Shown here in pieces: positions 54,783 through 63,391 of a stretch of 64,000 nucleotides of DNA. The translations under genes were made by a program, and so were the position numbers. The first letter of the stretch is position 1; each line of letters starts with the position of its first letter. The notes under the pieces were generated by a model. That model ran no database searches, was not told where the DNA came from, and was given only the letters and a program-made list of their open reading frames with translations. This DNA is from Seonamhaeicola sp. S2-3. Its GTDB lineage: Bacteria; Bacteroidota; Bacteroidia; Flavobacteriales; Flavobacteriaceae. The stretch is taken from the NCBI RefSeq assembly GCF_001971785.1, contig NZ_CP019389.1, positions 941,001 to 1,005,000 on the forward strand. The letters are read 5' to 3'.

Positions 54783-55751
54783 ATGAATAATGCGCTTTAC
54801 TACAAAACTAAGCAATTCTTTTTTGTACTCATTAAATTAAGTATTGTAGCTGGGGCATTTTATTTTATTTATAATAAACTAGTTAATAATAGGGCATTAG
54901 ATTTTTCAGTTTTTATTGATTTTTTAACTGAAAATGATGTTTTTTCATTAAAAAACACACTTTTTTTACTCTTTTTAAGCTTTTTTAATTGGTTTTTAGA
55001 AATTATAAAGTGGCAAAAACTTGTTGACACGTTAAAAAGAATTTCGTTTCTAAAAGCTTTAGAACAAAGTTTAGGAGCTTTAACAGCATCTCTTTTTACA
55101 CCAAACCGCATAGGTGAATATGGGGCAAAAGCTATTTACTTTACAGGTGCTAACAGAAAAAAAATTGTGCTGCTAAATTTATTAGGTAACATAACTCAAA
55201 TGATGGCAACCACCATTTTTGGAATAATTGGACTATCATTTTTTATAACAAAATATAATATTAATATAGACTATTATAAACTAGGTAAAATTGTGCTATT
55301 GTTTTTATTGGTATTAATCATCATAGCGTTTGTAATAAAAAACAATACGTTTACTGTAAAAGGGTTTTCAATAGAAAAAATTAAAGATTATATTTTAACC
55401 TTTCCTAAAAAAACACTTTTATTAACATTAGTTTTATCTATAATACGCTACCTAACTTTTTCATTTCAGTTTTATGTTTTATTACATATTTTTAAGGTAG
55501 ATATAAGCTACTTAAACGCCATGGTATTTATTACATCTATGTATTTTTTATCATCTGTTATACCCTCTATTTTTATTTTTGATGTGGTTATAAAAGGCAG
55601 TATAGCAATCTATTTATTTGCTCTTATTCAAATTAACGAACTCACTATTTTGAGTATAACCACCATTATGTGGCTACTCAATTTTGTGTTACCCAGTATA
55701 TTTGGTAGCTATTTTGTTCTCAATTTTAATTTGCCCAAACAAAAAGATTAA
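54783..55751 (+). CDS. Flippase-like/lysylphosphatidylglycerol synthase TM-region protein
   Basis: 322 residues with about eight membrane helices (AFYFIYNKLV, LFLLFLSFFNWFLEIIKW, LVLIIIAFVIKN, YFLSSVIPSIFIFDVVIKGS). The motifs ALTASLFTPNRIGEYGAKAIYF and SVIPSIFIFDVV are those of the UPF0104/LPG_synthase_TM family. Members include putative lipid flippases. The stop is 3 bases before the GT2 gene, suggesting a joint role in lipid or glycan assembly. Substrate unknown. Confidence 0.85.
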   Translation: MNNALYYKTKQFFFVLIKLSIVAGAFYFIYNKLVNNRALDFSVFIDFLTENDVFSLKNTLFLLFLSFFNWFLEIIKWQKLVDTLKRISFLKALEQSLGALTASLFTPNRIGEYGAKAIYFTGANRKKIVLLNLLGNITQMMATTIFGIIGLSFFITKYNINIDYYKLGKIVLLFLLVLIIIAFVIKNNTFTVKGFSIEKIKDYILTFPKKTLLLTLVLSIIRYLTFSFQFYVLLHIFKVDISYLNAMVFITSMYFLSSVIPSIFIFDVVIKGSIAIYLFALIQINELTILSITTIMWLLNFVLPSIFGSYFVLNFNLPKQKD

Positions 55752-55754
55752 AAA

Positions 55755-56879
55755 ATGGTGGTAATAAGTATAATAATTATTTTAGTTTATCTGTTTTTAA
55801 TAGGAAGTTTTGCTTTTGGTTTTGATAAAGTAAAACCTTTTAAACTAAAAGACACGCCTGCAAAAACTACTTTTACAGTTATAATTCCTTTTAGAAATGA
55901 GGCCAAAAATCTTCCAAGTTTATTAAAGTCTATCATAAAGCTAGAATACCCAAAGCATTTATTTGAAGTTATTTTTGTTGATGACGAGTCTGATGATAAC
56001 TCGGTAGAAATTATTAACAAATTCATTGCAAAATCTCAAAACAACATAGAGATTATTATGAATGAAAGAACGTCTAATGCACCTAAAAAAGACGCCATAA
56101 CTACTGCTGTAAAAGATGCCAAAAACGACTGGATTATAACCACCGATGCCGATTGTATTTTACCTAAATACTGGCTAGATTGTTATGATGAATTTATACA
56201 AGAACATCATTCAAAATGCATTGTTGCTCCAGTTACTTATAATAAAACTAATGGCTTTTTAAACAGATTTCAGCTTTTAGACTTGTTAAGTTTACAGGGT
56301 ACTACTATTGGTAGTTTTGGTATTAAAAAACCTTTTTTATGTAATGGTGCCAATTTTGGGTATCAAAAATCTGCTTTTAATGAGCTTAACGGATTTAAAG
56401 GCAATAGTAACATTGCTAGTGGTGATGATATTTTTTTGTTAGAAAAAATGGTGAAAGCCTATCCTAAAAAGGTTCATTATTTAAAAAATGAGCATGCCAT
56501 TGTAAGCACTAAACCTCAACAATCTTGGTTGTTATTAATTGAGCAACGTTTGCGTTGGGCATCAAAAGCAAATGCTTATACTAATTGGTTTAGTAAACTT
56601 ACTGGACTCATTGTTTTATTAACCAATGCCTTAATAATATCTTTAGGATTATTATCAATTTTAGGTGTTTTCAACGTTAAAATTTTTCTTTATTTATTCT
56701 TTATCAAGTTTAACATAGATTTCTTTTTAATTTACAAATCGGCAACATTTTTTAATCAAAAAGAAGCCTTACAAAGCTACCCTTTGGCTTTAATATTGTA
56801 TCCGTTTTTTAGTGTATATGTTGCTTTTTTATCGGTATTTAAAACCTACAAATGGAAAGGAAGAACTTTTAAAAGGTAA
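55755..56879 (+). CDS. GT2 family membrane glycosyltransferase
   Basis: 374 residues: one N-terminal helix (ISIIIILVYLFLIGSFAF), a GT-A domain (TVIIPFRNEAKNLPSLLKSI, VDDESDDNS, WIITTDADCILPKYWLD with DxD), GANFGYQKSAF, ASGDDIFLLEKM (ED-type acidic), QQSWLLLIEQRLRWASKA (QxxRW), and C-terminal helices (LIVLLTNALIISLGLLSILGVF). This is the processive-type GT2 layout. It is transcribed with the flippase-like gene upstream. The product sugar is unknown. Confidence 0.92.
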   Translation: MVVISIIIILVYLFLIGSFAFGFDKVKPFKLKDTPAKTTFTVIIPFRNEAKNLPSLLKSIIKLEYPKHLFEVIFVDDESDDNSVEIINKFIAKSQNNIEIIMNERTSNAPKKDAITTAVKDAKNDWIITTDADCILPKYWLDCYDEFIQEHHSKCIVAPVTYNKTNGFLNRFQLLDLLSLQGTTIGSFGIKKPFLCNGANFGYQKSAFNELNGFKGNSNIASGDDIFLLEKMVKAYPKKVHYLKNEHAIVSTKPQQSWLLLIEQRLRWASKANAYTNWFSKLTGLIVLLTNALIISLGLLSILGVFNVKIFLYLFFIKFNIDFFLIYKSATFFNQKEALQSYPLALILYPFFSVYVAFLSVFKTYKWKGRTFKR

Positions 56880-56884
56880 TATTA

Positions 56885-57361
56885 CTATTCCACATTAATA
56901 ATAATAGGAAGCTCAAATTCTGTTTTTACTTGCTGCCCCCGTTTTAAAGCAGGGTAAATGGTTGGTAAACCATCTAAACTTTCAACAATTAACGCTTCTA
57001 AGTTAGGTATTTCTGCAATGGTAAGACTATCTATATCGGTCTCTAATAAGGTTAAATCTCCTGTTTCTGAAACCTGAAATTTTAGTTGAATGGTATCACT
57101 AATATTTTGAGTTACAACAATAACTTCTGTTTCTAAGGCATTGAAAATTTGTTTTTTTAAGAAATACTGAAAACAATACATTTTTTCATGCTTTTGCTCT
57201 AAAGAATCGCACTTTGAAAATGTGGGATATGCATCAACCTCGTCCCAATTAAAAGTTTTTAACTCTTCATTTAAAATAGCTTCTGAAGATGTTTTTTTTA
57301 CGTCAAAATACTTGCAGGAAGAGAGCAAAACAAATATTAAAATAACGAGAAAGTACTTCAT
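56885..57361 (-). CDS. Lipoprotein with TonB-C-like domain, unknown function
   Basis: 158 residues with lipoprotein signal (VLLSSCKYFD). The last 80 residues (IQLKFQVSETGDLTLLETD, IPNLEALIVESLDGLPTIYP, VKTEFELPIIINVE) resemble the C-terminal TonB-like domain found in the next gene (M56 protein), with similar FxVxxxG and PIIxxV endings. This suggests duplication of one domain. It is on the same strand as blaI-M56, 116 bases beyond them and separated by a terminator. Confidence 0.7.
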   Translation of the reverse strand: MKYFLVILIFVLLSSCKYFDVKKTSSEAILNEELKTFNWDEVDAYPTFSKCDSLEQKHEKMYCFQYFLKKQIFNALETEVIVVTQNISDTIQLKFQVSETGDLTLLETDIDSLTIAEIPNLEALIVESLDGLPTIYPALKRGQQVKTEFELPIIINVE

Positions 57362-57417
57362 GGATTAAAACTATGACCGAAAAGTACAATTTTTTTACTT
57401 TTTATATTCACATAAAA

Positions 57418-57447
57418 CGCAAAAACCGAAGTTTTTAGCTTCGGTTT
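57418..57447 (-). terminator. Terminator of the BlaI-M56 operon
   Basis: On the minus strand AAACCGAAG pairs with CTTCGGTTT around a 7-base loop, followed by TTGCGTTTT. It lies about 30 bases after the M56 gene stop. Confidence 0.75.
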
Positions 57448-57477
57448 ACACATCTTCACTCAATCAATTGGCTTTAA

Positions 57478-58935
57478 TTATCCTTTATTTGTATCAGACT
57501 TCTCATCTGCCACTTGAAAAATAATAGGTAAACTATAAGGTACATTTACTAGTTTTCCTTTTTGCTTTCCAGGAATCATTTTGGGAAGTGAGCTAATCAC
57601 TCTTATTGCCTCTACTTCTAAAGCAGGGTGTGGTGCTCTTGCTTGTAGAGCTACAACATTACCTGCTTTGTTTATTTTAAAAATAACGTTAATACGTTGT
57701 TTGCCTGTTAAATTATGCTCTTTAGCTATTTTAGTATTGAAATTTTCATTTACAAACATGCTTATCTCTTTAGACATGCATGCCTTACGGTCATTGTTAT
57801 TTGATAAACCTTCGCAACCCGGAAAAACAGGTACTTGCTCTATAACTGCAAAAGGAACATCAATATCTTCATTAACTTCATTCTGTACAACAGATATTTT
57901 CCAAGGATTTGATTCAGATTTGGAAAAATTCACATTTTTCAATAATTCCAACAAACTGCTTTTTTCTTCATCTGTTAGCTGTCCTTCCTTTGCATCTAGA
58001 GAAGCTTTTAACGTTTCAATCTGTTCTGAAATTGATAATTGCTCGGTTGAATTCTTAACTTGTTCTTGGGCACAAGACGTATAAATTAACATTCCAAAAA
58101 CAAGCGGTATTAATAAAGCATACTTTAATAAATTGATTTGTTTTGATTTTGATTTTTGTAACATAACGATTCGTTTTTTGATTAATGATTGTTTGAAAAA
58201 TGGATTGATGAAAGATATTTTTTTAGTATCAAAAACCTGTGATAATAAGTTTTGATAATAGGTATTTTTATTTTCTGTTTTAACTGCCTGGGCATCGGCT
58301 AAAAATTCATGAAGCTCACCTATTCTATTTTGATACATATAAACTAAAGGGTTAAACCAAAAGAGAATTCTTAATACTTCAAAAAATAATAAATCTAATG
58401 AGTGATACTGTTTAACATGTACCATTTCATGTTTTAAAATGGCTTTCTTTTCGTTTTCATTAATTAACTCACCCAAAAAAATATATTTAAAAAATGAAAA
58501 GGCAACATTACTTTTTAGTAAATTAATTATATGTAGGTTTCCTACTTTTTTCTTCGGATTTTTTAAAAGTAACTTATACACTTTTAAAAACTTAAAACTT
58601 AAAAGCATCATGGCAATTAAGGCTCCTAAAAAGAACATCAACTCCCAAGACCAAAATGTTTTTGGTAAAATAATTACTGGATCTAATACAATAACATCTG
58701 GCTCTTGTTGTTTTGTGTTTCCTAAAAAAATCTCTGGTAAAGAGATAATATACTCTTGAGAAACTACATATTTAAAACGTTCAATTTTTATTAAAGGAAT
58801 TAATAATGATAACAACGCTGTTCCTAATAAATAGGCTCTATTCCAATTAAAAAAGGTTTCTTTCTTTAAAAGAAAATCGTAAACCATTAAAAAGAAAAGT
58901 TGAAACGCAATGGTTTGTATAACATATTGAACCAT
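57478..58935 (-). CDS. BlaR1-like M56 metallopeptidase fused to a TonB C-terminal domain
   Basis: 485 residues. Membrane helices at the N-terminus (IQTIAFQLFFLMVYDFLL, FFLGALIAMMLLSFKFL), a zinc peptidase site ILKHEMVHVKQYHSLDLLFF (HExxH) with LHEFLADAQAV, another helix LIPLVFGMLIYTSC, then a long linker and a TonB-C domain from about residue 385 (INVIFKINKAGNVVALQAR, LPKMIPGKQKGKLVNVPYS). M56/BlaR1 proteins sense an external signal and cleave BlaI. The TonB fusion is a known Bacteroidota variant. The start lies 2 bases after blaI. Confidence 0.9.
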   Translation of the reverse strand: MVQYVIQTIAFQLFFLMVYDFLLKKETFFNWNRAYLLGTALLSLLIPLIKIERFKYVVSQEYIISLPEIFLGNTKQQEPDVIVLDPVIILPKTFWSWELMFFLGALIAMMLLSFKFLKVYKLLLKNPKKKVGNLHIINLLKSNVAFSFFKYIFLGELINENEKKAILKHEMVHVKQYHSLDLLFFEVLRILFWFNPLVYMYQNRIGELHEFLADAQAVKTENKNTYYQNLLSQVFDTKKISFINPFFKQSLIKKRIVMLQKSKSKQINLLKYALLIPLVFGMLIYTSCAQEQVKNSTEQLSISEQIETLKASLDAKEGQLTDEEKSSLLELLKNVNFSKSESNPWKISVVQNEVNEDIDVPFAVIEQVPVFPGCEGLSNNNDRKACMSKEISMFVNENFNTKIAKEHNLTGKQRINVIFKINKAGNVVALQARAPHPALEVEAIRVISSLPKMIPGKQKGKLVNVPYSLPIIFQVADEKSDTNKG

Positions 58936-58937
58936 GA

Positions 58938-59300
58938 TTAGGAATCTTTTTTATTTATTTCTTTTAGTACAGACTCTAAGTCTTTAATATTCATATCATT
59001 TTTCTTTACAAAAAAAGACACCATACTTTTAAATGACCCTTGAAAGTAATTATCAACCAATTTATTGATAGATTGGTTACTATAATCTTGTTTTTCTACA
59101 ATAGGAAAGTACACATGCCCCTTACCTTGTTTTTCATATCCTACAAAACCTTTGTTTTCTAAAATTCTAACAATAGTAGATACGGTATTATAAGCTGGTT
59201 TAGGCTCAGGCATTTGCGCTATTATAGATTTTACATTGGCTTTTTTTAGTTGCCAAAGTATTTGCATGATATCTTCTTCTGCTTTGGTGAGTTGTTTCAT
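58938..59300 (-). CDS. BlaI/MecI family repressor
   Basis: 120 residues, winged-helix: LTKAEEDIMQILWQLKKANVK (helix 1), KPAYNTVSTIVRILENKGFV (recognition helix) and a C-terminal dimerisation part (QSINKLVDNYFQGSFKSMVSFF). BlaI proteins bind palindromes and are cut by BlaR1-type peptidases. The target sites are probably the three palindromes at 59325-59385 directly upstream of its start. This fixes the pair as a regulatory module. Confidence 0.93.
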   Translation of the reverse strand: MKQLTKAEEDIMQILWQLKKANVKSIIAQMPEPKPAYNTVSTIVRILENKGFVGYEKQGKGHVYFPIVEKQDYSNQSINKLVDNYFQGSFKSMVSFFVKKNDMNIKDLESVLKEINKKDS

Positions 59301-59324
59301 TGTTTTTTACAAATATTTGTTTTG

Positions 59325-59385
59325 AACTAAAGATTTAGTTTTAACAAATATAACTAAAAAATTAGTTTAAACTAATTTTTTAGTT
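59325..59385. promoter_or_regulatory. Three tandem BlaI-type operators (AACTAA-N4-TTAGTT)
   Basis: AACTAA-N4-TTAGTT occurs at 59325-59340, 59352-59367 and 59370-59385, spaced 27 and 18 bases start to start. The last two together form a perfect 34-base palindrome. They lie between blaI (minus start at 59300) and the DUF456 gene (plus start at 59440), so they could regulate both. Confidence 0.75.
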
Positions 59386-59439
59386 TAAAATGTAACGTTT
59401 ATATGATAATTGCGTCTTACTTAATAGAATTTAATTTAT

Positions 59440-59943
59440 ATGGACATTATTTTAATTATTATTGCTGCCCTATTTATGGTTTTAGGGCTTATTGGTAGTT
59501 TTTTACCAGTTTTACCTGGTCCGCTTACTAGTTGGGTTGGGTTGCTTATTCTTCATTTGGCAAATACAGTGCCTATGGATAAGCCTTTTTTAATAATAAC
59601 CCTTATTGTTGCAGTGCTTATTTGGGTGTTAGACTATATTATACCCGCTATTGGTACCAAACGTTTTGGTGGTACAAAATATGGTATGATTGGTACATCA
59701 ATAGGATTGGTTATTGGTTTAATAGCCCCCATTCCGTTTGGAGTTATTATAGGACCTTTTATTGGAGCTTTTCTTGGTGAGTTATTGAATAAAACAGATT
59801 CTAATACAGCTATTAAAGCTGCTTTTGGTTCGTTTATAGGCTTTTTAACATCTGCATTTATAAAATTTATTGTAGCTGTAATATACCTAGGTCTTTTTAT
59901 TGGTATTGTTTGGGATAATAGTAATGCTATTTTTACTTTTTAA
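59440..59943 (+). CDS. DUF456 membrane protein
   Basis: 167 residues with about five helices: ILIIIAALFMVLGLIGSFLPVLPGP, FLIITLIVAVLIWVLDYIIPAIG, GMIGTSIGLVIGLIAPIPFGV, GPFIGAFLGELL. The motifs LPVLPGPLTSWVGL, TKRFGGTKYGMIGTSIGL and a GxxIGPFIGAFLGEL stretch are those of DUF456. Function unknown. It starts 55 bases past the triple operator, so it may be repressed by BlaI. Confidence 0.85.
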   Translation: MDIILIIIAALFMVLGLIGSFLPVLPGPLTSWVGLLILHLANTVPMDKPFLIITLIVAVLIWVLDYIIPAIGTKRFGGTKYGMIGTSIGLVIGLIAPIPFGVIIGPFIGAFLGELLNKTDSNTAIKAAFGSFIGFLTSAFIKFIVAVIYLGLFIGIVWDNSNAIFTF

Positions 59944-59952
59944 AAAGAAGAA

Positions 59953-59981
59953 GCCCTGTGGGTCTCTCACCTCCACAGGGC
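59953..59981. terminator. Hairpin after DUF456
   Basis: GCCCTGTGG and CCACAGGGC pair perfectly around an 11-base loop. No T-run follows on the plus strand; on the minus strand CTTCTTCTTTTTA follows, so it may work in both directions or for the response-regulator operon ending at 60204. Confidence 0.5.
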
Positions 59982-60203
59982 CTGTAAATTGCTATTATCA
60001 ACAAAAAAATTGAGGGATTAATTAATTTTTTGAAGTGTTGACAGGAACAAAGATAAATAATACAGTTCTCTTTCAGCTGTGGAAAAACCGTAACTATTGT
60101 ACGGTTTACAAGTAGTTTTCAGTTATAATGTAGGTTTACAGGTGTCTTAATTTTATGTTAAAATTAAATAACAACGAAAAGCCAACTCAAAAAATAATAT
60201 AAA

Positions 60204-60878
60204 TCATACAAAACCTTTTTTTCTGGCTTCACTTAATAGAGTTTCGTCTTGACCATCATCTACTGAAAATATTTCTTTTAATTGCTTTTTTCGTTTCTCT
60301 ACGGCACTTAGAGAAATATCTAAATGGGCTGCTAAATTTTTAGTTTTTACACCTTGAGATAATAAATGTAAAATCTTTCGGTTTTTATCATCTATTACAA
60401 TATCGCTAGCAATGGTTTTTCTTATATGGCTGTTTACTGTGCCACTATAAAATGGAGGGTTATTAAGTACCGCTTGAAATGCACTTGCTAACTCACTAGA
60501 AGTTAAATCGCTTTTAATTAAAAAACCTTCAGGATTTATATTTTTAATGATATTATGAATTCTAAAAGATTCATTATACATAGTAAGTATAACTATTTTT
60601 GCTTCTGGAAGTATTTTTCTAGCATATTCTGCTAAATCTTCACCAGAACTCATTGAACCATCTAAAGATGGTGGTAAACTTATATCTATAAAAAGCATAT
60701 TATACGGATTTTCCTCTTTTAAAGATTTATCCATATAAGCAACAGCTTCATCGCAATTATTTGCAATATCAATATATAATTCTTGTGTTTCCTTTTTGGT
60801 AAATTGGAGTGTGTTTTGATAACCCTCAATAATCATTGGGTGGTCATCTATCATTAATATTTTTATTTTTTCAGCCAT
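60204..60878 (-). CDS. LuxR-type response regulator
   Basis: 224 residues. Receiver domain at 1-135 with KILMIDDHPMIIEGY (acidic pair), LFIDISLPPS (phospho-Asp in FIDIS), VILTMYNES and LIKSDLT. The C-terminal HTH (about 165-220) has KILHLLSQGVKTKNLAAHLDIS and LSAVEKRKKQLKEIF. It is the partner of the TPR histidine kinase encoded 11 bases upstream. Targets unknown. The recognition helix is less canonical than in most LuxR proteins. Confidence 0.92.
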   Translation of the reverse strand: MAEKIKILMIDDHPMIIEGYQNTLQFTKKETQELYIDIANNCDEAVAYMDKSLKEENPYNMLFIDISLPPSLDGSMSSGEDLAEYARKILPEAKIVILTMYNESFRIHNIIKNINPEGFLIKSDLTSSELASAFQAVLNNPPFYSGTVNSHIRKTIASDIVIDDKNRKILHLLSQGVKTKNLAAHLDISLSAVEKRKKQLKEIFSVDDGQDETLLSEARKKGFV

Positions 60879-60889
60879 AAAATTAGTCG

Positions 60890-62722
60890 TTAGGGTATTG
60901 GGACTTCAATAATAACTGTTGTACCTATATCTATTTTAGAACTTATATTAAGATTTCCGTTAATTTCACTTATTCTAGAGTTTATATTTTTTAAACCAAT
61001 GCCTGATTTTACTTTGTTAATATCAAACCCTTGTCCATTGTCTTCAATTGTTAAGCAAATTACATTATTTTTTAATTTAAAACTAATATTTACTTTAGAA
61101 GCACGGGCATGTTTATAAATATTATGAAGCGTTTCTTGAATAATTCTATAAATATGAATCTTCTTTTTATTTGATACATCATCCCAATTAATAGTATCAT
61201 CGTACAACAAATTATATTGAAGTTTATATGCTATTGATTGTGTTTCTACCAGTGTTTTTATAATATCAATAAAACCAGAGCCTGAAATAAAATCGGTATT
61301 TAATTCATGAGACACTTTTCTTATATCTTGCTCTATATTTTTTAATTCTTCAATATACTGGCTTCTTGTTTTTATAGCCTCTGGAGAGTTATTAAAGTTT
61401 AAACTATCTAAACTTAAACGTGTACCAAATAAACGCCCTAACACGCCATCATGTAGTTCTTCTGAAATTCGTTTTTTCTCAATGGTTCTTGCTTCCTCAA
61501 TACTTTCATTTTGTGATAGCATAAGGTTATAAATTTCTTCGTTGGTTTCTTGTTGTTTTTGAATAAACTGAAGCTCTTTATTTTTATTTCTTTGCGTAAT
61601 TACTAAATATAATAAGAACGATGCTATAATTACTACTACAGAAATTATAAATAACCACATACGTTCTTTAGCTATTTGTATGTTTTCTTGTTCAATTTTG
61701 TCTGTTTCAAATCTAATTCTAGCAAATTTATTTCTTATAGCTCTTTCATGTTTTAGTAAGCTATCATTAATTCTAACATAATCTTTTAAATGTTGGGCAG
61801 ATTTTTCGCCATCTTCAATTTCTGCCAATAGTAAAAGAGAGGTTAAATAATCATCATTAAAATAGTTTTTAGCTAAATCTTTTGCTTTATAACCATAAAA
61901 TTTAGCAGAGTCTTTTTGGTTTAAGTCATTATAATATTCTGCTATATGCTGATTTATTATAACAGAATTATATCCTCCTGGATTTACATCTTCTGCTATT
62001 TTTAATGCTTTAAAATATAATTCTGGAAGCTGCTTTCTTTTTTTAGATAGGTATAAAGTATGGGCATAATTATCTAGTACCAAGGCATAAAAATCTGGTC
62101 GTTCTTTTAATAAATTATCTTCATCTAAAATTTCTTTGTATTTCTCTAAAGCTAAAGTGTAATTACCAGATTTTTTATATGATAATGCTAAATTGTTTCT
62201 TGAATTTTGAAGTGTTGATTTATTATTTTTTAGCAATCTTTTTAATTCTATTGCTCTATTATAATATGCAATAGATTCATCATACTGTTCTAACTGACCA
62301 AAAGTAAGCCCTAGTAGATTATACAAATAAGACTTATATCTTATTACTCTATCAGTTTGTTTTAATGACTCTAATAAAGAAATAGCTTCAATGGCAGTAA
62401 CCTCACAACCGGTAAAGTCTTTTTCATTGTTTTGAATAGCCGCAATTCCATACAAAGTTATGGCTGTTCTAAACTTATCATTTTTACTTCTATATATTTT
62501 TTCTGCTTTTTGGTAGTGGTAATAAGCACTATCTCCAGAAAAACTATATCTATAAATTTCGCCTATTTTATAATGCGCATTGGCAATTAACAAAGAATCT
62601 TTAGTCTTAGAATTAAGAATAGATTTTTGAATAGAATCAATATTTCTTAAATCATTTGAACTTTGTGCAAATGACAAGCTAAACCAGAATAATACAAATA
62701 AATGGACTAATTTAAATTTCAA
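60890..62722 (-). CDS. TPR-containing sensor histidine kinase (HisKA_3 type)
   Basis: 610 residues with signal peptide (FWFSLSFAQSSN). Periplasmic TPR units fill about 40-300 (AHYKIGEIYRYSFSGDSAYYHYQKAEKIY-like, LYNLLGLTFGQLEQYDESIAYYNRAIEL). One membrane helix follows (WLFIISVVVIIASFLLYLVI), then the HisKA_3 dimer helix with KKRISEELHDGVLGRLFG (phospho-His in ELHDG), and an HATPase_c domain (HIYRIIQETLHNIYKHARA, DNGQGFD, SGIGLKNINSRI). It signals to the response regulator downstream. The signal sensed by the TPRs is unknown. Confidence 0.93.
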   Translation of the reverse strand: MKFKLVHLFVLFWFSLSFAQSSNDLRNIDSIQKSILNSKTKDSLLIANAHYKIGEIYRYSFSGDSAYYHYQKAEKIYRSKNDKFRTAITLYGIAAIQNNEKDFTGCEVTAIEAISLLESLKQTDRVIRYKSYLYNLLGLTFGQLEQYDESIAYYNRAIELKRLLKNNKSTLQNSRNNLALSYKKSGNYTLALEKYKEILDEDNLLKERPDFYALVLDNYAHTLYLSKKRKQLPELYFKALKIAEDVNPGGYNSVIINQHIAEYYNDLNQKDSAKFYGYKAKDLAKNYFNDDYLTSLLLLAEIEDGEKSAQHLKDYVRINDSLLKHERAIRNKFARIRFETDKIEQENIQIAKERMWLFIISVVVIIASFLLYLVITQRNKNKELQFIQKQQETNEEIYNLMLSQNESIEEARTIEKKRISEELHDGVLGRLFGTRLSLDSLNFNNSPEAIKTRSQYIEELKNIEQDIRKVSHELNTDFISGSGFIDIIKTLVETQSIAYKLQYNLLYDDTINWDDVSNKKKIHIYRIIQETLHNIYKHARASKVNISFKLKNNVICLTIEDNGQGFDINKVKSGIGLKNINSRISEINGNLNISSKIDIGTTVIIEVPIP

Positions 62723-62785
62723 AAAATATTGATTTAACTATTTATCCAAATGTATTTATAATTTTTTAATTCTAGGGTAAAACAA

Positions 62786-62817
62786 AAAAAGCTCTTTACT
62801 TTTTGTAAAGAGCTTTT
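62786..62817 (-). terminator. Terminator between small lipoprotein and histidine kinase genes
   Basis: GCTCTTTAC pairs with GTAAAGAGC around five T; A- and T-runs flank it, so it could end transcription on either strand. On the minus strand it lies 20 bases after the small lipoprotein stop. Confidence 0.75.
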
Positions 62818-62838
62818 TAAAAATTATGTATGCAGGCT

Positions 62839-62982
62839 TTAGTCTATTACACCGCCACCTGTATAAGGCATTGTTTGTTCTGGGTTTCTAAGTACATCAT
62901 CTTCGCTTAAATCTTGTTTTGTACAAGATGTTAAAGATGCTAGAATTACGGCTACAATTAAAGTAATTTTTAGGGATTTCAT
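62839..62982 (-). CDS. Small lipoprotein (47 residues)
   Basis: ATG 62982 to TAA 62839 encodes a lipoprotein signal (MKSLKITLIVAVILAS, LTSC with Cys at about 20) and a 27-residue tail, KQDLSEDDVLRNPEQTMPYT then GGGVID. It is well formed as a lipoprotein and followed by a terminator. No family is recognised; the tail is acidic and has no domain. It lies next to the histidine kinase gene, which may or may not be related. Confidence 0.6.
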   Translation of the reverse strand: MKSLKITLIVAVILASLTSCTKQDLSEDDVLRNPEQTMPYTGGGVID

Positions 62983-63391
62983 ATTAATTTCGATTTTAAG
63001 GTTAAACTATTAAACTATTTTCTCTATTTAAATTTTTAATAAAATTCTTTAACTAAGACTCTGAAAATTCAAAATCTCTGTTGAGGGAAAATGGAATAAT
63101 TAACTTTTAAAACCGAATGCAAACTAGCATACAGATTTATACAAAATATATTGTTTGAGGGGAATGTGACCTCACAGTCACTTTAAATGGATTAATTTTT
63201 CTTAAATGGCAGAGGGAATTGTTATGCCTTTAAGACGTGACTAAAGTAATTGCAAGCATTAGTTAAAACACAAAAAATCGATGAAATGCGTATTTTATCG
63301 TTGAAATGCATCGATAAACGGTAATGTAGTTGTTTTAATAATATTTTTAGGCATTAAACACTTTATGGAACATGCTCAAAAATTGTACAAA
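62983..63391. other. 409-base intergenic region with ATCG-box repeats
   Basis: It lies between the LacI gene end and the small lipoprotein gene start. It contains a direct repeat ATCGATGAAATGC / ATCGTTGAAATGC at 63277 and 63297 followed by ATCGAT, which could be operator-like. I see no ORF or RNA gene. Confidence 0.45.
63277..63315. repeat. Direct and inverted ATCGATG boxes
   Basis: ATCGATGAAATGC (63277-63289) and ATCGTTGAAATGC (63297-63309) are repeated at 20-base spacing; ATCGATG (63277-63283) and CATCGAT (63309-63315) are inverted. About two helical turns separate the units, a spacing expected for a regulator site. Confidence 0.5.
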
